A DNA stretch of 64,000 bases, from NCBI RefSeq assembly GCF_030704825.1, contig NZ_JAUYNX010000039.1, positions 1 through 64,000 of the forward strand, in the 5' to 3' direction. The position numbers and the translations under genes are program-made. The notes under the pieces were generated by a model that worked only from the letters and a program-made list of their open reading frames with translations, did not search any database and had not been told where the DNA came from. Source of the DNA: Brevundimonas sp. (GTDB lineage Bacteria; Pseudomonadota; Alphaproteobacteria; Caulobacterales; Caulobacteraceae). How positions within the stretch are numbered: position 1 is the stretch's first letter; each line of letters starts with the position of its first letter. Shown piece after piece: positions 53,185 to 61,914 of this stretch.

Positions 53185-53224
53185 GCACTCAAGCAGCGAG
53201 CGACCGCGTCGCGAGCGTTAGCAC
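53185..53224 (+). repeat. Dispersed leader hairpin, copy 7 (decayed outer stem, between dnaX and SRP RNA)
   Basis: CTCAAG and the inner hairpin GCGAC-CGC-GTCGC (53200-53212) match copy 2, but the outer arms GCACT (53185-53189) and AGCAC (53220-53224) pair poorly (two A-C mismatches). It lies downstream of the minus-strand SRP RNA gene and upstream of dnaX. No plus-strand gene follows within 160 bp. Confidence 0.6.
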
Positions 53225-53240
53225 CCAAAATGAGGTGGAA

Positions 53241-53331
53241 GTGGAGACCGCGACCCGAAGGGGAATTCGTTGTGGCTGCTGCCTTCCGGCCCTGACCAGG
53301 TTGGCGAAGCCTTCGCCCGCGATCTCCGAGA
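53241..53331 (-). ncRNA. ffs: Signal recognition particle RNA (small bacterial 4.5S type)
   Basis: On the minus strand the conserved SRP core CTGGTCAGGGCCGGAAGGC followed by AGCAGCC (about 53274-53300) is the Ffh-binding region (GGTCAGG...GGAAGG...AGCAGCC). Flanking arms GGAGATCGCG (5', near 53327) and CGCGGTCTCC (3', near 53243) pair to form the long stem. Total ~90 nt, the short form without Alu domain. Position beside dnaX is common in alphaproteobacteria. Ends are approximate. Confidence 0.9.
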
Positions 53332-53387
53332 GGGGATATGACGATTCCGGCTCGCGGATGCAAGCGTGGGCTTGCTAGACAGCCTTC

Positions 53388-54317
53388 ATGCCCCTCTCCA
53401 CGCTGAACACCTTCGCCGGCGATCCGCTCGACCGGGCCGGCGATCTCCGCAACGACCCGGAATGGCTGGCCGAGCAGGCGGACAACCCCGAGGCCGTGGC
53501 CATGGTGCTGTGGGAAGGCCGGCCGCTGGTCGAGGGCGGCGCGGAGCCGCGGCTGGCGTGGCTGTCCCTGACCCATGCGCGGGTCGTGGCGCCTGACCGG
53601 GAGCTGTTCCTCGGCCTGTGGAAGGGCGCGCCGTGTTTCGCGGTCGAGATCGAGGGGTCGGTCGATCCGGCGGCGGGGCCGCTGGCGGGCCTCGGCGCCT
53701 TTCACGGGATGCGCGAGGCGGCGGCGATGCTGCCGGGCCCCGACGCGGCCATGGCGGGGACGGCCAAGTCGCTGTTCGACTGGCGACGGCGGCACGGCTT
53801 CTGCGCCGCCTGCGGGGTCGAGAGCGACAATGCGTGCGGCGGCTGGAAGCGGGTCTGCCCGGCCTGCGGGGTCGAGCATTTTCCCCGCGTCGATCCGGTG
53901 ACCATCATGTTGCCGGTGTTCACGGGCGGCCCGGAACCGAAATGCCTGCTGGGCCGACAGGCGGCCTGGCCCGAGGGGCGGATGTCGGCCCTGGCCGGGT
54001 TCCTGGAGCCCGGCGAGACCATCGAGGCGGCCTGCGCCCGCGAGATCGCCGAGGAGGCCGGGCTGACGGTGACGGCGGTGCGCTATCACTCCAGCCAGCC
54101 ATGGCCATTCCCGTCGCAGCTGATGATCGGTTTGATCGCCGAGGTCGATTCGGACGACGCCCGGCCGGATCAGACGGAGCTTGAGGCGGTGGCCTGGCTG
54201 ACGCGCGACGAGGCGCGGGCCTGTCTGGACGGGACCCACCCCACGATCAAGGCTCCCCCGCGGATCGCCATCGCCCGGACGCTGCTGCAGGCGTGGGTGG
54301 ACGGGTTCGACGCCTAG
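53388..54317 (+). CDS. nudC: NAD(+) diphosphatase (Nudix), RNA deNADding enzyme
   Basis: A 309-residue Nudix hydrolase that splits NAD(H) and can remove NAD caps from RNA. A four-cysteine zinc ribbon (FCAACG, VCPACG; ~residues 140-165) precedes the Nudix box GFLEPGETIEAACAREIAEE (GX5EX7REUXEE pattern). The NADH-pyrophosphatase signature SQPWPFPS follows it. Length is slightly above E. coli NudC due to the N-terminal domain. Its stop overlaps the convergent kdsB stop by 4 bp. Confidence 0.96.
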   Translation: MPLSTLNTFAGDPLDRAGDLRNDPEWLAEQADNPEAVAMVLWEGRPLVEGGAEPRLAWLSLTHARVVAPDRELFLGLWKGAPCFAVEIEGSVDPAAGPLAGLGAFHGMREAAAMLPGPDAAMAGTAKSLFDWRRRHGFCAACGVESDNACGGWKRVCPACGVEHFPRVDPVTIMLPVFTGGPEPKCLLGRQAAWPEGRMSALAGFLEPGETIEAACAREIAEEAGLTVTAVRYHSSQPWPFPSQLMIGLIAEVDSDDARPDQTELEAVAWLTRDEARACLDGTHPTIKAPPRIAIARTLLQAWVDGFDA

Positions 54318-55036
54318 GCCAGGGCCCGCGCCGCCGCGAGATCGTCGGGATTGTCGACCGACAGGGGCGCTTCATCGATGACGGCGGCCCAGATTTGCAG
54401 GCCCATCTCCAGCGCGCGGAGCTGCTCCAGCTTCTCGCGCCGCTCCAGCGGCGACGGCGGGGCGGCGCAAAACCGCTCAAGCGCGGCGCGGCGGTAGCCG
54501 TAGAGGCCGATGTGCCGCCAGACGGGAGCGTCGCCGTACAGGGTCGAGCGGGTGAAATAGAGGGCGCGGCCGTGGCGGCCGCCCTCCGCCAGGGCCAGCA
54601 CCGCCTTGACCACATCCGGGTTCGACCGGTCGGAGGCGTCGGCCTCGGGCGCGACCAGGGTGGCGATGTCGCAGGCCGGCTCGGCCGCCAGCAGGTCGGC
54701 GCAGGCGCGGGCCAGGCCGGGATCGGCGAAGGGCATGTCGCCCTGCAGGTTGATGACCGCGTCGTGGCGGCCATCGGGGTCGAGGGCGTCGAGCGCGGCG
54801 CGAATGCGGTCGGACCCCGAGGGCAGGTCCGGATCGGTCAGGACGGCGACGCCGCCGGCCGACTCAATGGCGGCGACGATCTCCGCATCGCCCGCGGCCA
54901 CCGCCACGGGCAGGCCGGAAAGCACGGCCTGCCGCCAGGCCCGCACGATCATCGGAACCCCGCCGATGTCGGCCAACGGCTTGTCCGGCAGGCGGGTGGC
55001 GGCCATCCGGGCCGGGATCAGGATCAGCGGGTTCAC
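54314..55036 (-). CDS. kdsB: 3-deoxy-manno-octulosonate cytidylyltransferase
   Basis: A 240-residue CMP-Kdo synthetase that activates Kdo for lipopolysaccharide core assembly. The nucleotide-binding start LIPARMAATRLPDKPLADI is diagnostic, followed by DLPSGSDRIRAAL, INLQGDMPFADP, and the conserved IGLYGYRRAALERF with LEQLRALEMG. The start is a GTG at 55036 (VNPLIL) with TGGGA 7 nt upstream; an in-frame TTG two codons earlier is possible. The longer reading frame upstream is not part of the enzyme. The cytochrome c gene is divergent. Confidence 0.95.
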   Translation of the reverse strand: MNPLILIPARMAATRLPDKPLADIGGVPMIVRAWRQAVLSGLPVAVAAGDAEIVAAIESAGGVAVLTDPDLPSGSDRIRAALDALDPDGRHDAVINLQGDMPFADPGLARACADLLAAEPACDIATLVAPEADASDRSNPDVVKAVLALAEGGRHGRALYFTRSTLYGDAPVWRHIGLYGYRRAALERFCAAPPSPLERREKLEQLRALEMGLQIWAAVIDEAPLSVDNPDDLAAARALA

Positions 55037-55184
55037 GTTCAAATCCCAGGCAGGTTCACGCCTGCGACGCTCAGACCGTCCTGAGCCGGTTGCGAAGGCC
55101 GCGCTAGCGTGTAAGAGACGCCCACGCAAGAATTCGCCCCGACGCGCCTGCCGAGGGGCCCAGATACGGGATGAGACGACGCGC

Positions 55185-55931
55185 ATGAGCGGCGATCTGA
55201 AGTGGAACAAGATAATCGGCGCCGGTTTGGCGACCGTCTTCGTCATCCTGGTGGTGCGCGAGGGCACGGCCTTCATCTATCACACCGAAACCCCTGAAAA
55301 GATGGGCTATTTCGTCGACGCGCCGGAGGAGGCCGCGGGCCCGGCCGCCGAGGTCGCCCTGGCGCCCGACTGGGGCACTGTCCTGCCGACCGCCGACCTC
55401 GCCGCCGGCGAGGCCGCCTTCGCCCGCTGCAAATCCTGCCACACCATCGACGCCGGCGGCCCCAACGGCATCGGACCGAACCTGTTCGGGATCGCCGGTC
55501 GTCCGACCGCCAGCCATGCCGGCTTCGCCTATTCGGACGCCATGACGGCTCACGCCGGCGCGAACCCGACCTGGACGCTGGACGAGCTGGACCAGTTCCT
55601 CACCGCCCCCGGCCGCCATGTCCCGGGCACCAAGATGTCCTTCGCCGGCATCCGCGATACCGCCACCCGCGTGGACCTGATCGCCTGGCTGCGCTCGCAG
55701 GGCTCGACCGACATGGCCATTCCGGCTCCTGATCCGGCCCGTCAGCCCGGCGCTGCACCGGCCGCACCGGTCGAAGGCGCGGCTCCGGTCGCCGGCGCCG
55801 AAACCGCCGCCGCCGACGCCGGCGGTCCGACCGGCGCCGCCCCGACCGCGGGGGCCGCGGGCCAACCGACCACGGCGGCCACGCCCGCCGCGCCGCCGGC
55901 CGCCACCAGCCCGGCGCCGCCGAACCACTGA
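55185..55931 (+). CDS. Membrane-anchored c-type cytochrome (CycM-like)
   Basis: A 248-residue class I cytochrome c. An uncleaved N-terminal helix (residues ~10-30, IIGAGLATVFVILVV) anchors it. The heme site is CKSCH (~residue 82), with the distal methionine in GTKMSF, and ends at about residue 178. A ~65-residue Ala/Pro/Thr-rich tail follows. It resembles CycM-type cytochromes that carry electrons between the bc1 complex and terminal oxidase in alphaproteobacteria. A strong terminator lies 30 nt downstream. Confidence 0.92.
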   Translation: MSGDLKWNKIIGAGLATVFVILVVREGTAFIYHTETPEKMGYFVDAPEEAAGPAAEVALAPDWGTVLPTADLAAGEAAFARCKSCHTIDAGGPNGIGPNLFGIAGRPTASHAGFAYSDAMTAHAGANPTWTLDELDQFLTAPGRHVPGTKMSFAGIRDTATRVDLIAWLRSQGSTDMAIPAPDPARQPGAAPAAPVEGAAPVAGAETAAADAGGPTGAAPTAGAAGQPTTAATPAAPPAATSPAPPNH

Positions 55932-55960
55932 ATCCTGCGACTCTGTCGATCTGACGGGAA

Positions 55961-55987
55961 AGGGCGGTCTTCGGGCCGCCCTTTTTC
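55961..55987 (+). terminator. Rho-independent terminator after cytochrome c gene
   Basis: GGGCGGTC-TTCG-GGCCGCCC (from 55962) is a stem with a stable TTCG tetraloop, followed by TTTTT. It also lies just after the end of the minus-strand NlpC/P60 gene, so its plus-strand T-run fits the cytochrome gene only. Confidence 0.92.
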
Positions 55988-55995
55988 GTTCGCGC

Positions 55996-56781
55996 TCAGA
56001 GGCGTCGGAACACCGGAGCCGCGAAGCCCCCGGCGCGATAGCGGGCCTCGGCCTCGGCACGGGCCTCGACGACCACCGCTCCATGATGGCCGGTAGCGTG
56101 CAGAACGCGGCCCGCGTCGAGCAGGAAGCCGGAATGGCCCCGCCACGGCGCTTCGTCGGCCTTGAGCCAGATCACCAGATCACCGCGGCCCGCATCTCCG
56201 GCCTGCACCGGCTCGCCGAGTTCGGCCTGCTGGTCCGCGTATCGCGGCGCGGCGCGGCCGCAGGCATAGAGCGCCTGCTGGATCAGGCCGGCGCAGTCGG
56301 TGGCGAGGGAAGAGCGGGCCCCGAGGCGGTGCGGCACGCCGATCAGCCGCTCGGCGACCTCGACCGGCTCGGCCGCGAAACTGCCGATCGGCGCCAGACC
56401 GGTCGCGCCGCCCCGATCAATCACCAGGGCGTTCAGCGGCAGGGCGTCCCCGGTGGACTCGATCCGGTGCGTCGCCAGCGGCGCGCCGGCCGCCAGCGCC
56501 GACCGCAGGACCCACCCGACCACGCCGTCGCGGCGGGCGCGCCCCCAGACCCGGTCGGAACGGGCCTCGAGGACGTCGAAGGCCTCGCCGAAAATCAGCT
56601 GGTCGACAGGATGGTCGCCCGCGGCCGGTCCGGCATGAAGATCGATGACCGGCACCGCGCAGTGCATCGGCTGGACCGGACGGAAGGCCGCCGCGCGCAC
56701 GATCCCTTCCAGCGCCTGCTCGGCCAGATCGGGCCGGGCGAGGGTGGTGCGGGGATCAAGAATGGCGGCGGCTGGCGTCAA
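55996..56781 (-). CDS. NlpC/P60 peptidase with N-terminal SH3-like domains
   Basis: A 261-residue cysteine peptidase. N-terminal SH3b-like segments (residues ~40-130; VDQLIFGEAFDVLEARSDRV, WGRARRDGVVGWV) precede the NlpC/P60 core. Catalytic cysteine is in ATDCAGLIQQAL, the histidine in WRGHSGFLL, and a third polar residue in LHATGHHG. Such enzymes (YkfC-like) cut gamma-D-Glu-diaminopimelate bonds of cell-wall peptides. No signal peptide is seen, so it likely recycles murein peptides in the cytoplasm. It follows the M17 aminopeptidase gene after 54 bp. Confidence 0.92.
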   Translation of the reverse strand: MTPAAAILDPRTTLARPDLAEQALEGIVRAAAFRPVQPMHCAVPVIDLHAGPAAGDHPVDQLIFGEAFDVLEARSDRVWGRARRDGVVGWVLRSALAAGAPLATHRIESTGDALPLNALVIDRGGATGLAPIGSFAAEPVEVAERLIGVPHRLGARSSLATDCAGLIQQALYACGRAAPRYADQQAELGEPVQAGDAGRGDLVIWLKADEAPWRGHSGFLLDAGRVLHATGHHGAVVVEARAEAEARYRAGGFAAPVFRRL

Positions 56782-56835
56782 ACGAAGGTCCGTCCGGTTG
56801 AGCCGGCATACTCACGCAAGAAGCCAAAAGGGCCG

Positions 56836-58236
56836 TTAACGAACGGAGGCTTTCTCGTGGCCATATCGGCGGGAGAGCATCTCGAAACAGGCCCTCAGGG
56901 CCTGGGCTTCGCCGCCCTCGGGACATCCCGGCCGGGCACGAGGGTTCCAAGCGAAGATGTCCATATGGGCCCAGGCTCCTGTGGTCGGCGCGAATTTCTG
57001 CAGGAACAGGGCGGCGGTGACCGAGCCGGCCTGGGCCCAGCCGGCGGAGTCGTTCCTCAGATCCGCGATCTCGGTGTCGAGGGCGGCGCGATAGCCCGGC
57101 CATAGCGGCATGCGCCACAGCGGGTCGCCCACGTCGCGCGCGGCCGCCAGCAGATCCGCCGCGAGAGCTTCGTCGTCGGTGTAGAGCGGCGGCAGTTCGG
57201 GGCCGAGGGCGACCCGGGCCGCGCCGGTCAGGGTGGCGAAATCCAGGGTCAGGTCAGGCGCGTGCTCGCCGGCCCGGGTCAGGACGTCGGCCAGGATCAG
57301 ACGCCCTTCCGCGTCGGTATTGCCGATCTCGATGGTTAGACCCTTGCGGCTGGACAGGATGTCGCCGGGCCGGAAGGCGTCGCCGGAGATGGCGTTCTCG
57401 ACCGCGGCGACCAGCACCACCAGTCGCACCGGCAGCCCCGCCTGCATCACCAGCCGGCCGAGGGCGAGGGCGTGGGCGGCGCCGCCCATGTCCTTCTTCA
57501 TGTTGCGCATGCCGGCGGCGGCCTTGATATCGAGACCGCCGGAATCGAACACCACCCCCTTGCCGACCAGGGCGACGAGCGGCAGTTCGGCGCGGTCCAG
57601 GTTCCAGCCGATCTCGACGACCCGGGGCGCGCGGTGGGGGGCGGCGGCCCGGCCAACCGCGTGGACGGCGGGGTAGTTGTCCTCCAGCAGCCCGTCCCCG
57701 GCGGTCACGGCGATCGAGGCGCCAGACGCCTCGGCGATCTCGCGGGCGATAGTCTCGATCTGCAACGGCCCCATGTCGGCGGCCGGCGTGTCGATCATCT
57801 CGCGGGCCAGGGCGCAGGCCGAGGCGATGCGCAGGACGCTCTCGCGATCCAGCCCCTCCGGCGCGACCAGCCTCACCCGGTCCCGCTCGGGTCGCGCCTT
57901 GTAGCGGTCGAAGACATAGGTCCCGAGCATGAAGGCCAGGGCCGCCTGGCGAGCGTCGTCCGGCTCGGCCTCCAGACGATAGAGGCCGGGCGGCAACCGG
58001 GCGGACAGGGCCCGGGCGGACAGGGGGTCGAAGGTCTCGCCCGCCCCGACCAGCACGGCGGAGAATCCCCCCTGCCCGTCCGGCACGGGCAGAACCTGGC
58101 CCGGCTTGCCCTTGAAACCGTTGGCTTCGGCCCAGACACGGACCGCGCCGTCCAGGGCGCCGTCCGGCCCGACGAAACGAACCGGAACCGCGCCCCCGGC
58201 TTCGGCGGTCAGCAGGTCGGGATGCAGAACGGACAT
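56836..58236 (-). CDS. Leucyl aminopeptidase family protein (M17)
   Basis: A 466-residue two-metal aminopeptidase. The catalytic domain has GKGVVFDSGGLDIK (metal-binding Lys and Asp), MKKDMGGAA, and the M17 signature NTDAEGRLILADVL. The N-terminal domain is divergent, as in PepB or PA-type relatives of PepA. The start at 58236 gives MSVLHPDLL. It shares a transcript with an NlpC/P60 gene, a pairing that fits stepwise breakdown of cell-wall peptides (inference). Confidence 0.93.
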   Translation of the reverse strand: MSVLHPDLLTAEAGGAVPVRFVGPDGALDGAVRVWAEANGFKGKPGQVLPVPDGQGGFSAVLVGAGETFDPLSARALSARLPPGLYRLEAEPDDARQAALAFMLGTYVFDRYKARPERDRVRLVAPEGLDRESVLRIASACALAREMIDTPAADMGPLQIETIAREIAEASGASIAVTAGDGLLEDNYPAVHAVGRAAAPHRAPRVVEIGWNLDRAELPLVALVGKGVVFDSGGLDIKAAAGMRNMKKDMGGAAHALALGRLVMQAGLPVRLVVLVAAVENAISGDAFRPGDILSSRKGLTIEIGNTDAEGRLILADVLTRAGEHAPDLTLDFATLTGAARVALGPELPPLYTDDEALAADLLAAARDVGDPLWRMPLWPGYRAALDTEIADLRNDSAGWAQAGSVTAALFLQKFAPTTGAWAHMDIFAWNPRARPGCPEGGEAQALRACFEMLSRRYGHEKASVR

Positions 58237-58330
58237 GGGCGGCGGCCTTTCCGGTCCGGCGGGACCGATCTTAACCAAGGATTGACGTGAAGGGCCGAGT
58301 CTTGCGCCCGAACCCTTCCGGAGCGCTTCC

Positions 58331-59137
58331 ATGTCGCGCACGCCCGCCCGTATCGCAACCATCGCCCTGCTGCTGGGCGCCGTCGCCGTCCCTGCCTTGG
58401 CCGACCCCCTCACGGGCCCGCCCGCCCAGGCTCCGGCGGCGCGTCAGTCGGCCGCGCCCGAGGTCCGCGCCGCCTATGACCGCGCCGACGCCCTGAGCCG
58501 CCAGATATTCTGGACCGACCAGGCCGAGATCAATCCGATGGATCCCGTGGCCGGGGTCAAGGCGGCGCAGGCGCTGCGCGAGCTCGGCCGCTTCGACCAG
58601 GCCGCCGAGATGGCCGGCAAGGTGCTGCTGGTCCAGCCGACGAACGTCGAGGCCATGCTGGAGACCGGCCGCGCCCATATCGCGCGCGGCCAGGCCTTCT
58701 ACGGCATAGCCGCGCTGGAGGCGGCCCGCGACGCCCGGCCCGGGGATTGGCGCGCCTGGTCCCTGCTCGGCGCGGCCTATGAGCAGGTGCGCCGACCCGC
58801 CGACGCCACGGCGGCCTGGGCCCAGGCTCTGGCGATCTCTCCCGACAATCCCGACGTGCTGACCAATATGGCGATCTCGGCCATGGCCCGGGGCGACACC
58901 GCGACCGCCGAGCCGCTGCTCCGCCGCGCCGTCGCCCAGCCGGGCGCCTCGCTCAAGGTGAGGCTGAACCTGGCCATGGTACTGGGGCTGACCGGCAAGC
59001 TGGACGAGGCGGAACAGATGCTGCGCCGGGATCTGCCGCCCGAAGCGGCCGACCGCAACCTGGTCTGGCTGCGCGAGCGCGCCGGCGGGGCCGGCGTTGA
59101 CCAGGCCCGCACTTGGGGCTCGCTCCAAGGCGGCTGA
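58331..59137 (+). CDS. Exported TPR-repeat protein (TadD-like)
   Basis: A 268-residue protein with a signal peptide (ending PALAD). TPR helices follow from about residue 75: ALRELGRFDQAAEMAGKVLL, AHIARGQAFYGIAALEAARD, GAAYEQVRRPADATAAWAQA and NMAISAMARGDTATAEPLLRR. The repeat pattern and length resemble TadD, the lipoprotein of tight-adherence pili. However, no tad genes are adjacent and the cysteine lipobox is absent. It is a scaffold for protein contacts. A TTAA-N7-TTGA sequence 45-60 bp upstream resembles a weak CtrA site. Confidence 0.85.
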   Translation: MSRTPARIATIALLLGAVAVPALADPLTGPPAQAPAARQSAAPEVRAAYDRADALSRQIFWTDQAEINPMDPVAGVKAAQALRELGRFDQAAEMAGKVLLVQPTNVEAMLETGRAHIARGQAFYGIAALEAARDARPGDWRAWSLLGAAYEQVRRPADATAAWAQALAISPDNPDVLTNMAISAMARGDTATAEPLLRRAVAQPGASLKVRLNLAMVLGLTGKLDEAEQMLRRDLPPEAADRNLVWLRERAGGAGVDQARTWGSLQGG

Positions 59138-59154
59138 TCGCCTATATTCCGGCC

Positions 59155-59625
59155 ATGATCGACGAGCTCTACAGCGCGCGCATTCTCAAGCTGGCGGCCA
59201 ATCTGCCGCACAGCGGGCGGCTGGCCGCGCCCCAGGGGACCGGCGAGCGGGTCGCCAGGCTGTGCGGCTCCAGGGCGGTCGTCGATGTGGCGCTGGACGC
59301 GGAGGACCGGGTCGCGGCCTTCGCCCAGGACGTCAAGGCCTGCGCGCTCGGACAGGCGGCGGCCGGGGTGCTGGGCGAGAGCGTCATCGGGGCGACGCTC
59401 GAGGAGATTTCCGCCGCTCGCGACGCCATGTCGGCCATGCTCAAGGCCGGCGGCGAGGGCCCGAGGGGCCGGTTCGAGGGCCTGCGCGCCCTGGAACAGG
59501 TGGCCGGCTATCCGGCCCGCCACGCCTCGACCATGGTCGCCATCGAGGCGACGCTGGACGCGATGCGCCAGGCGCTGGCCCGCAAGGGGCCCGACACGCG
59601 AACTAGCCTCGCCGGCGCGGCCTGA
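59155..59625 (+). CDS. IscU/NifU-fold iron-sulfur scaffold-like protein, incomplete ligand set
   Basis: A 156-residue protein of the IscU/SufU fold: C37-G-S39 and C63 (VKACALGQAAAG) match IscU Cys37 and Cys63, with A-L-G-Q-A-A in place of the usual GSAI. But Asp39 is serine, and the H-C pair is H123-A124 (YPARHASTM). So two of the four ligands are lost and it may not hold a cluster. It follows the TPR gene after 17 bp, and yidD and thrS come next. Such divergent paralogues are common in alphaproteobacteria; role unknown. Confidence 0.82.
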   Translation: MIDELYSARILKLAANLPHSGRLAAPQGTGERVARLCGSRAVVDVALDAEDRVAAFAQDVKACALGQAAAGVLGESVIGATLEEISAARDAMSAMLKAGGEGPRGRFEGLRALEQVAGYPARHASTMVAIEATLDAMRQALARKGPDTRTSLAGAA

Positions 59626-59670
59626 AGGCCCGTTGCCCCCGCCGCCTTCGCGGGGGATAAGCGCGGCGAC

Positions 59671-59919
59671 ATGGCTTCCGGCGAAACTCTCTACGAACGC
59701 GGCGTGCGGCTGGCCCATCGCGGCTACAAGCTGACGCTGTCGCCCCTGATCGGGCAGCAATGCCGGTTCCTGCCGACCTGTTCGGACTACGGCCGGGACG
59801 CGCTGATCCAGCATGGACCGATCAAGGGGGGATGGCTGACCGTCAGACGCCTCTGCAAATGTCACCCATTCGGCCAATCGGGCTACGACCCGGTTCCGCC
59901 TGTAAAGACAGACCGATGA
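59671..59919 (+). CDS. yidD: Membrane protein insertion efficiency factor YidD
   Basis: An 82-residue protein that helps YidC and Sec insert membrane proteins. The signature [19 protein letters not shown] is followed by [19 protein letters not shown] and YDPVP, with all three conserved cysteine positions. It usually sits in the rpmH-rnpA-yidC cluster; here it overlaps the thrS start codon by 4 nt (ATGA at 59916-59919), a coupling also seen in other alphaproteobacteria. Confidence 0.96.
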   Translation: MASGETLYERGVRLAHRGYKLTLSPLIGQQCRFLPTCSDYGRDALIQHGPIKGGWLTVRRLCKCHPFGQSGYDPVPPVKTDR

Positions 59920-61841
59920 TCGATCTCAAATTCCCTGACGGCGCCTCGCGCCAGTATCCCGACGACGCCACGGGCCGCGACGTCGCCGCCTCCATCTCGC
60001 CGTCGCTGGCCAGGCGCGCGGCCTTGGTCGCCCTGAACGGCGAGCAGCGCGATCTCGACCGCCCGCTCGGCGGCTCGGGCGACTTCAAGCTGATCATGCG
60101 TGACGATCCCGAAGCGCTGGAAACCATCCGACACGACGCGGCCCACATCCTCGCCCAGGCGGTGCAGGAGCTGTTTCCCGGCACCCAGGTGACGATCGGT
60201 CCGGCCATCGAGGACGGCTTCTATTACGACTTCGCCCGCGACGAGCCCTTCTCCACCGACGACTTCTCGAAGATCGAGAAGCGGATGGCCGAGATCGTCG
60301 ACCGCGACGAGAAGCTGGTTCGCGAGGTCTGGGACCGCGACGCGGCGATCAAGCTGTTCGAGGGCAAGGGCGAGACGTTCAAGGCCGAACTGATCCGCGA
60401 CCTTCCGGGCACGGAGACGATCACCACCTACCGGACGGGCGACTGGATCGACCTGTGCCGCGGGCCGCATTTCCCGACGACGAAATTCGTCGGCAAGGCC
60501 TTCAAACTGACCAAGCTGGCGGGCGCCTACTGGCGCGGCGACCACCGCAATCCGCAGCTGCAGCGCATCTACGCCACGGCCTGGGCCAGCCAGGCCGACC
60601 TCGACGCCTATCTGCTGCGCGTCGAGGAGGCGGAGAAGCGGGACCACCGCCGCATCGGCAAGGCCATGGGCCTGTTCCACATGCAGGAGGAAGGCCGGGG
60701 CATGGTCTTCTGGCATCCCAAGGGCTGGGTGCTGTGGCGCGTGCTGGAGGCCTATATGCGCCGCCGTCTGGACGCCGCCGGCTATGTCGAGGTCAAGACG
60801 CCCCAGGTGCTGGACCGGACCTTCTGGGAGAAGTCGGGCCACTGGGAGAAATACCGCCCCAACATGTTCGTGTGCGAGACGGTCGAGGGCGAGACCCTCA
60901 GCCTCAAGCCGATGAACTGCCCCGGTCACGTGCAGATCTTCGACCAGGGCCAGCGGTCGTACCGCGAACTGCCGCTGCGCATGGCCGAGTTCGGGGCCTG
61001 CCACCGCTATGAGCCGTCGGGCGCCCTGCACGGCCTGATGCGGGTGCGCGGCTTCACCCAGGACGACGCCCACATCTTCTGTCGCGAGGACCAGATCGTC
61101 GAGGAGACGCGCCGGTTCATCGAACTGACCCGCCTGGTTCATGCCGACCTGGGCATGAACACGCATGAGATCGCCCTGGCCACCCGGCCCGAGGTGCGCG
61201 CCGGCACGGACGAGTTCTGGGACAAGGCCGAAGCCATGCTGGGCGAGGCCGCGCGCCTGGCCGGGGTCGACCCGGTCATCGCCGAGGGGGACGGGGCCTT
61301 CTACGCGCCCAAGCTGGACTTCATCGTCAAGGACGCCATCGGCCGGACCTGGACCTGCGGCACGCTGCAGCTCGACTACGTCCTGCCGGAACGTCTGAAC
61401 GCGGAATATATCGGCGAGGACGGCCAGAAGCATCGGCCGGTCATGCTGCACCGGGCCATCCTCGGGTCGTTCGAGCGGTTCATCGGCATCATGATCGAGA
61501 ACTACGCCGGGGCCTTCCCCTTGTGGCTGGCGCCGACACAGGTGGTGGTGGCGACCATCGTCTCGGAGGCCGACGACTACGCCCGGGCGGTGGTCGAGAA
61601 GCTCAGGGCCGCCGGTCTGCGGGCCGAGCTGGACCTGCGCAACGAGAAGGTCGGCTACAAGGTGCGCGAGCACTCGGTCGGCAAGGTCCCGGTCATCGCC
61701 GTGGTCGGCAAGAACGAGGCCGAACAGGGCACGGTCGCCATCCGCCGCCTGGGCTCGCAGGCGCAGGAGGTGGTGTCGCTGGACGAGGCGATCCGCATCC
61801 TGACGGAAGAGGCCACCCCGCCGGACCTGCGTCGGGCCTGA
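59916..61841 (+). CDS. thrS: Threonine--tRNA ligase
   Basis: A 641-residue class II synthetase. N-terminal TGS domain ([15 protein letters not shown]), editing domain with zinc motif HDAAHIL (HxxxH) and a later C-R-G-P-H (DLCRGPHFP), catalytic core with [30 protein letters not shown] (motif 2) and [19 protein letters not shown] (motif 3), then the anticodon domain from [13 protein letters not shown]. All expected zinc ligands are present. It is coupled to yidD and closed by a terminator at 61861. Confidence 0.99.
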   Translation: MIDLKFPDGASRQYPDDATGRDVAASISPSLARRAALVALNGEQRDLDRPLGGSGDFKLIMRDDPEALETIRHDAAHILAQAVQELFPGTQVTIGPAIEDGFYYDFARDEPFSTDDFSKIEKRMAEIVDRDEKLVREVWDRDAAIKLFEGKGETFKAELIRDLPGTETITTYRTGDWIDLCRGPHFPTTKFVGKAFKLTKLAGAYWRGDHRNPQLQRIYATAWASQADLDAYLLRVEEAEKRDHRRIGKAMGLFHMQEEGRGMVFWHPKGWVLWRVLEAYMRRRLDAAGYVEVKTPQVLDRTFWEKSGHWEKYRPNMFVCETVEGETLSLKPMNCPGHVQIFDQGQRSYRELPLRMAEFGACHRYEPSGALHGLMRVRGFTQDDAHIFCREDQIVEETRRFIELTRLVHADLGMNTHEIALATRPEVRAGTDEFWDKAEAMLGEAARLAGVDPVIAEGDGAFYAPKLDFIVKDAIGRTWTCGTLQLDYVLPERLNAEYIGEDGQKHRPVMLHRAILGSFERFIGIMIENYAGAFPLWLAPTQVVVATIVSEADDYARAVVEKLRAAGLRAELDLRNEKVGYKVREHSVGKVPVIAVVGKNEAEQGTVAIRRLGSQAQEVVSLDEAIRILTEEATPPDLRRA

Positions 61842-61860
61842 CCGGTCGGCTGAACAAAAG

Positions 61861-61893
61861 AGCCCGCCCCCGCAATCGCGGAGGCGGGCTTTT
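61861..61893 (+). terminator. Terminator between thrS and phnE
   Basis: AGCCCGCC (61861-61868) pairs with GGCGGGCT (61883-61890), the inner CCGC-AATC-GCGG extending the stem. It is followed by four Ts on the plus strand and preceded by AACAAAAG, so it may act in both directions. Confidence 0.85.
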
Positions 61894-61914
61894 CGTTGGC
61901 CGGGGCCGAGGCGA

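Noticed and set aside
53230..53295. A 21-codon plus-strand ORF starting 5 nt after hairpin copy 7, antisense to SRP RNA
   Set aside because: No ribosome-binding site, the gap to the hairpin is shorter than in other copies, and its codons are the complement of the conserved SRP RNA.
58270..58285. CtrA box ahead of the TPR gene
   Set aside because: TTAA-N7-TTGA has one mismatch in the second half and a single such half-match is expected by chance; noted only in the gene entry.
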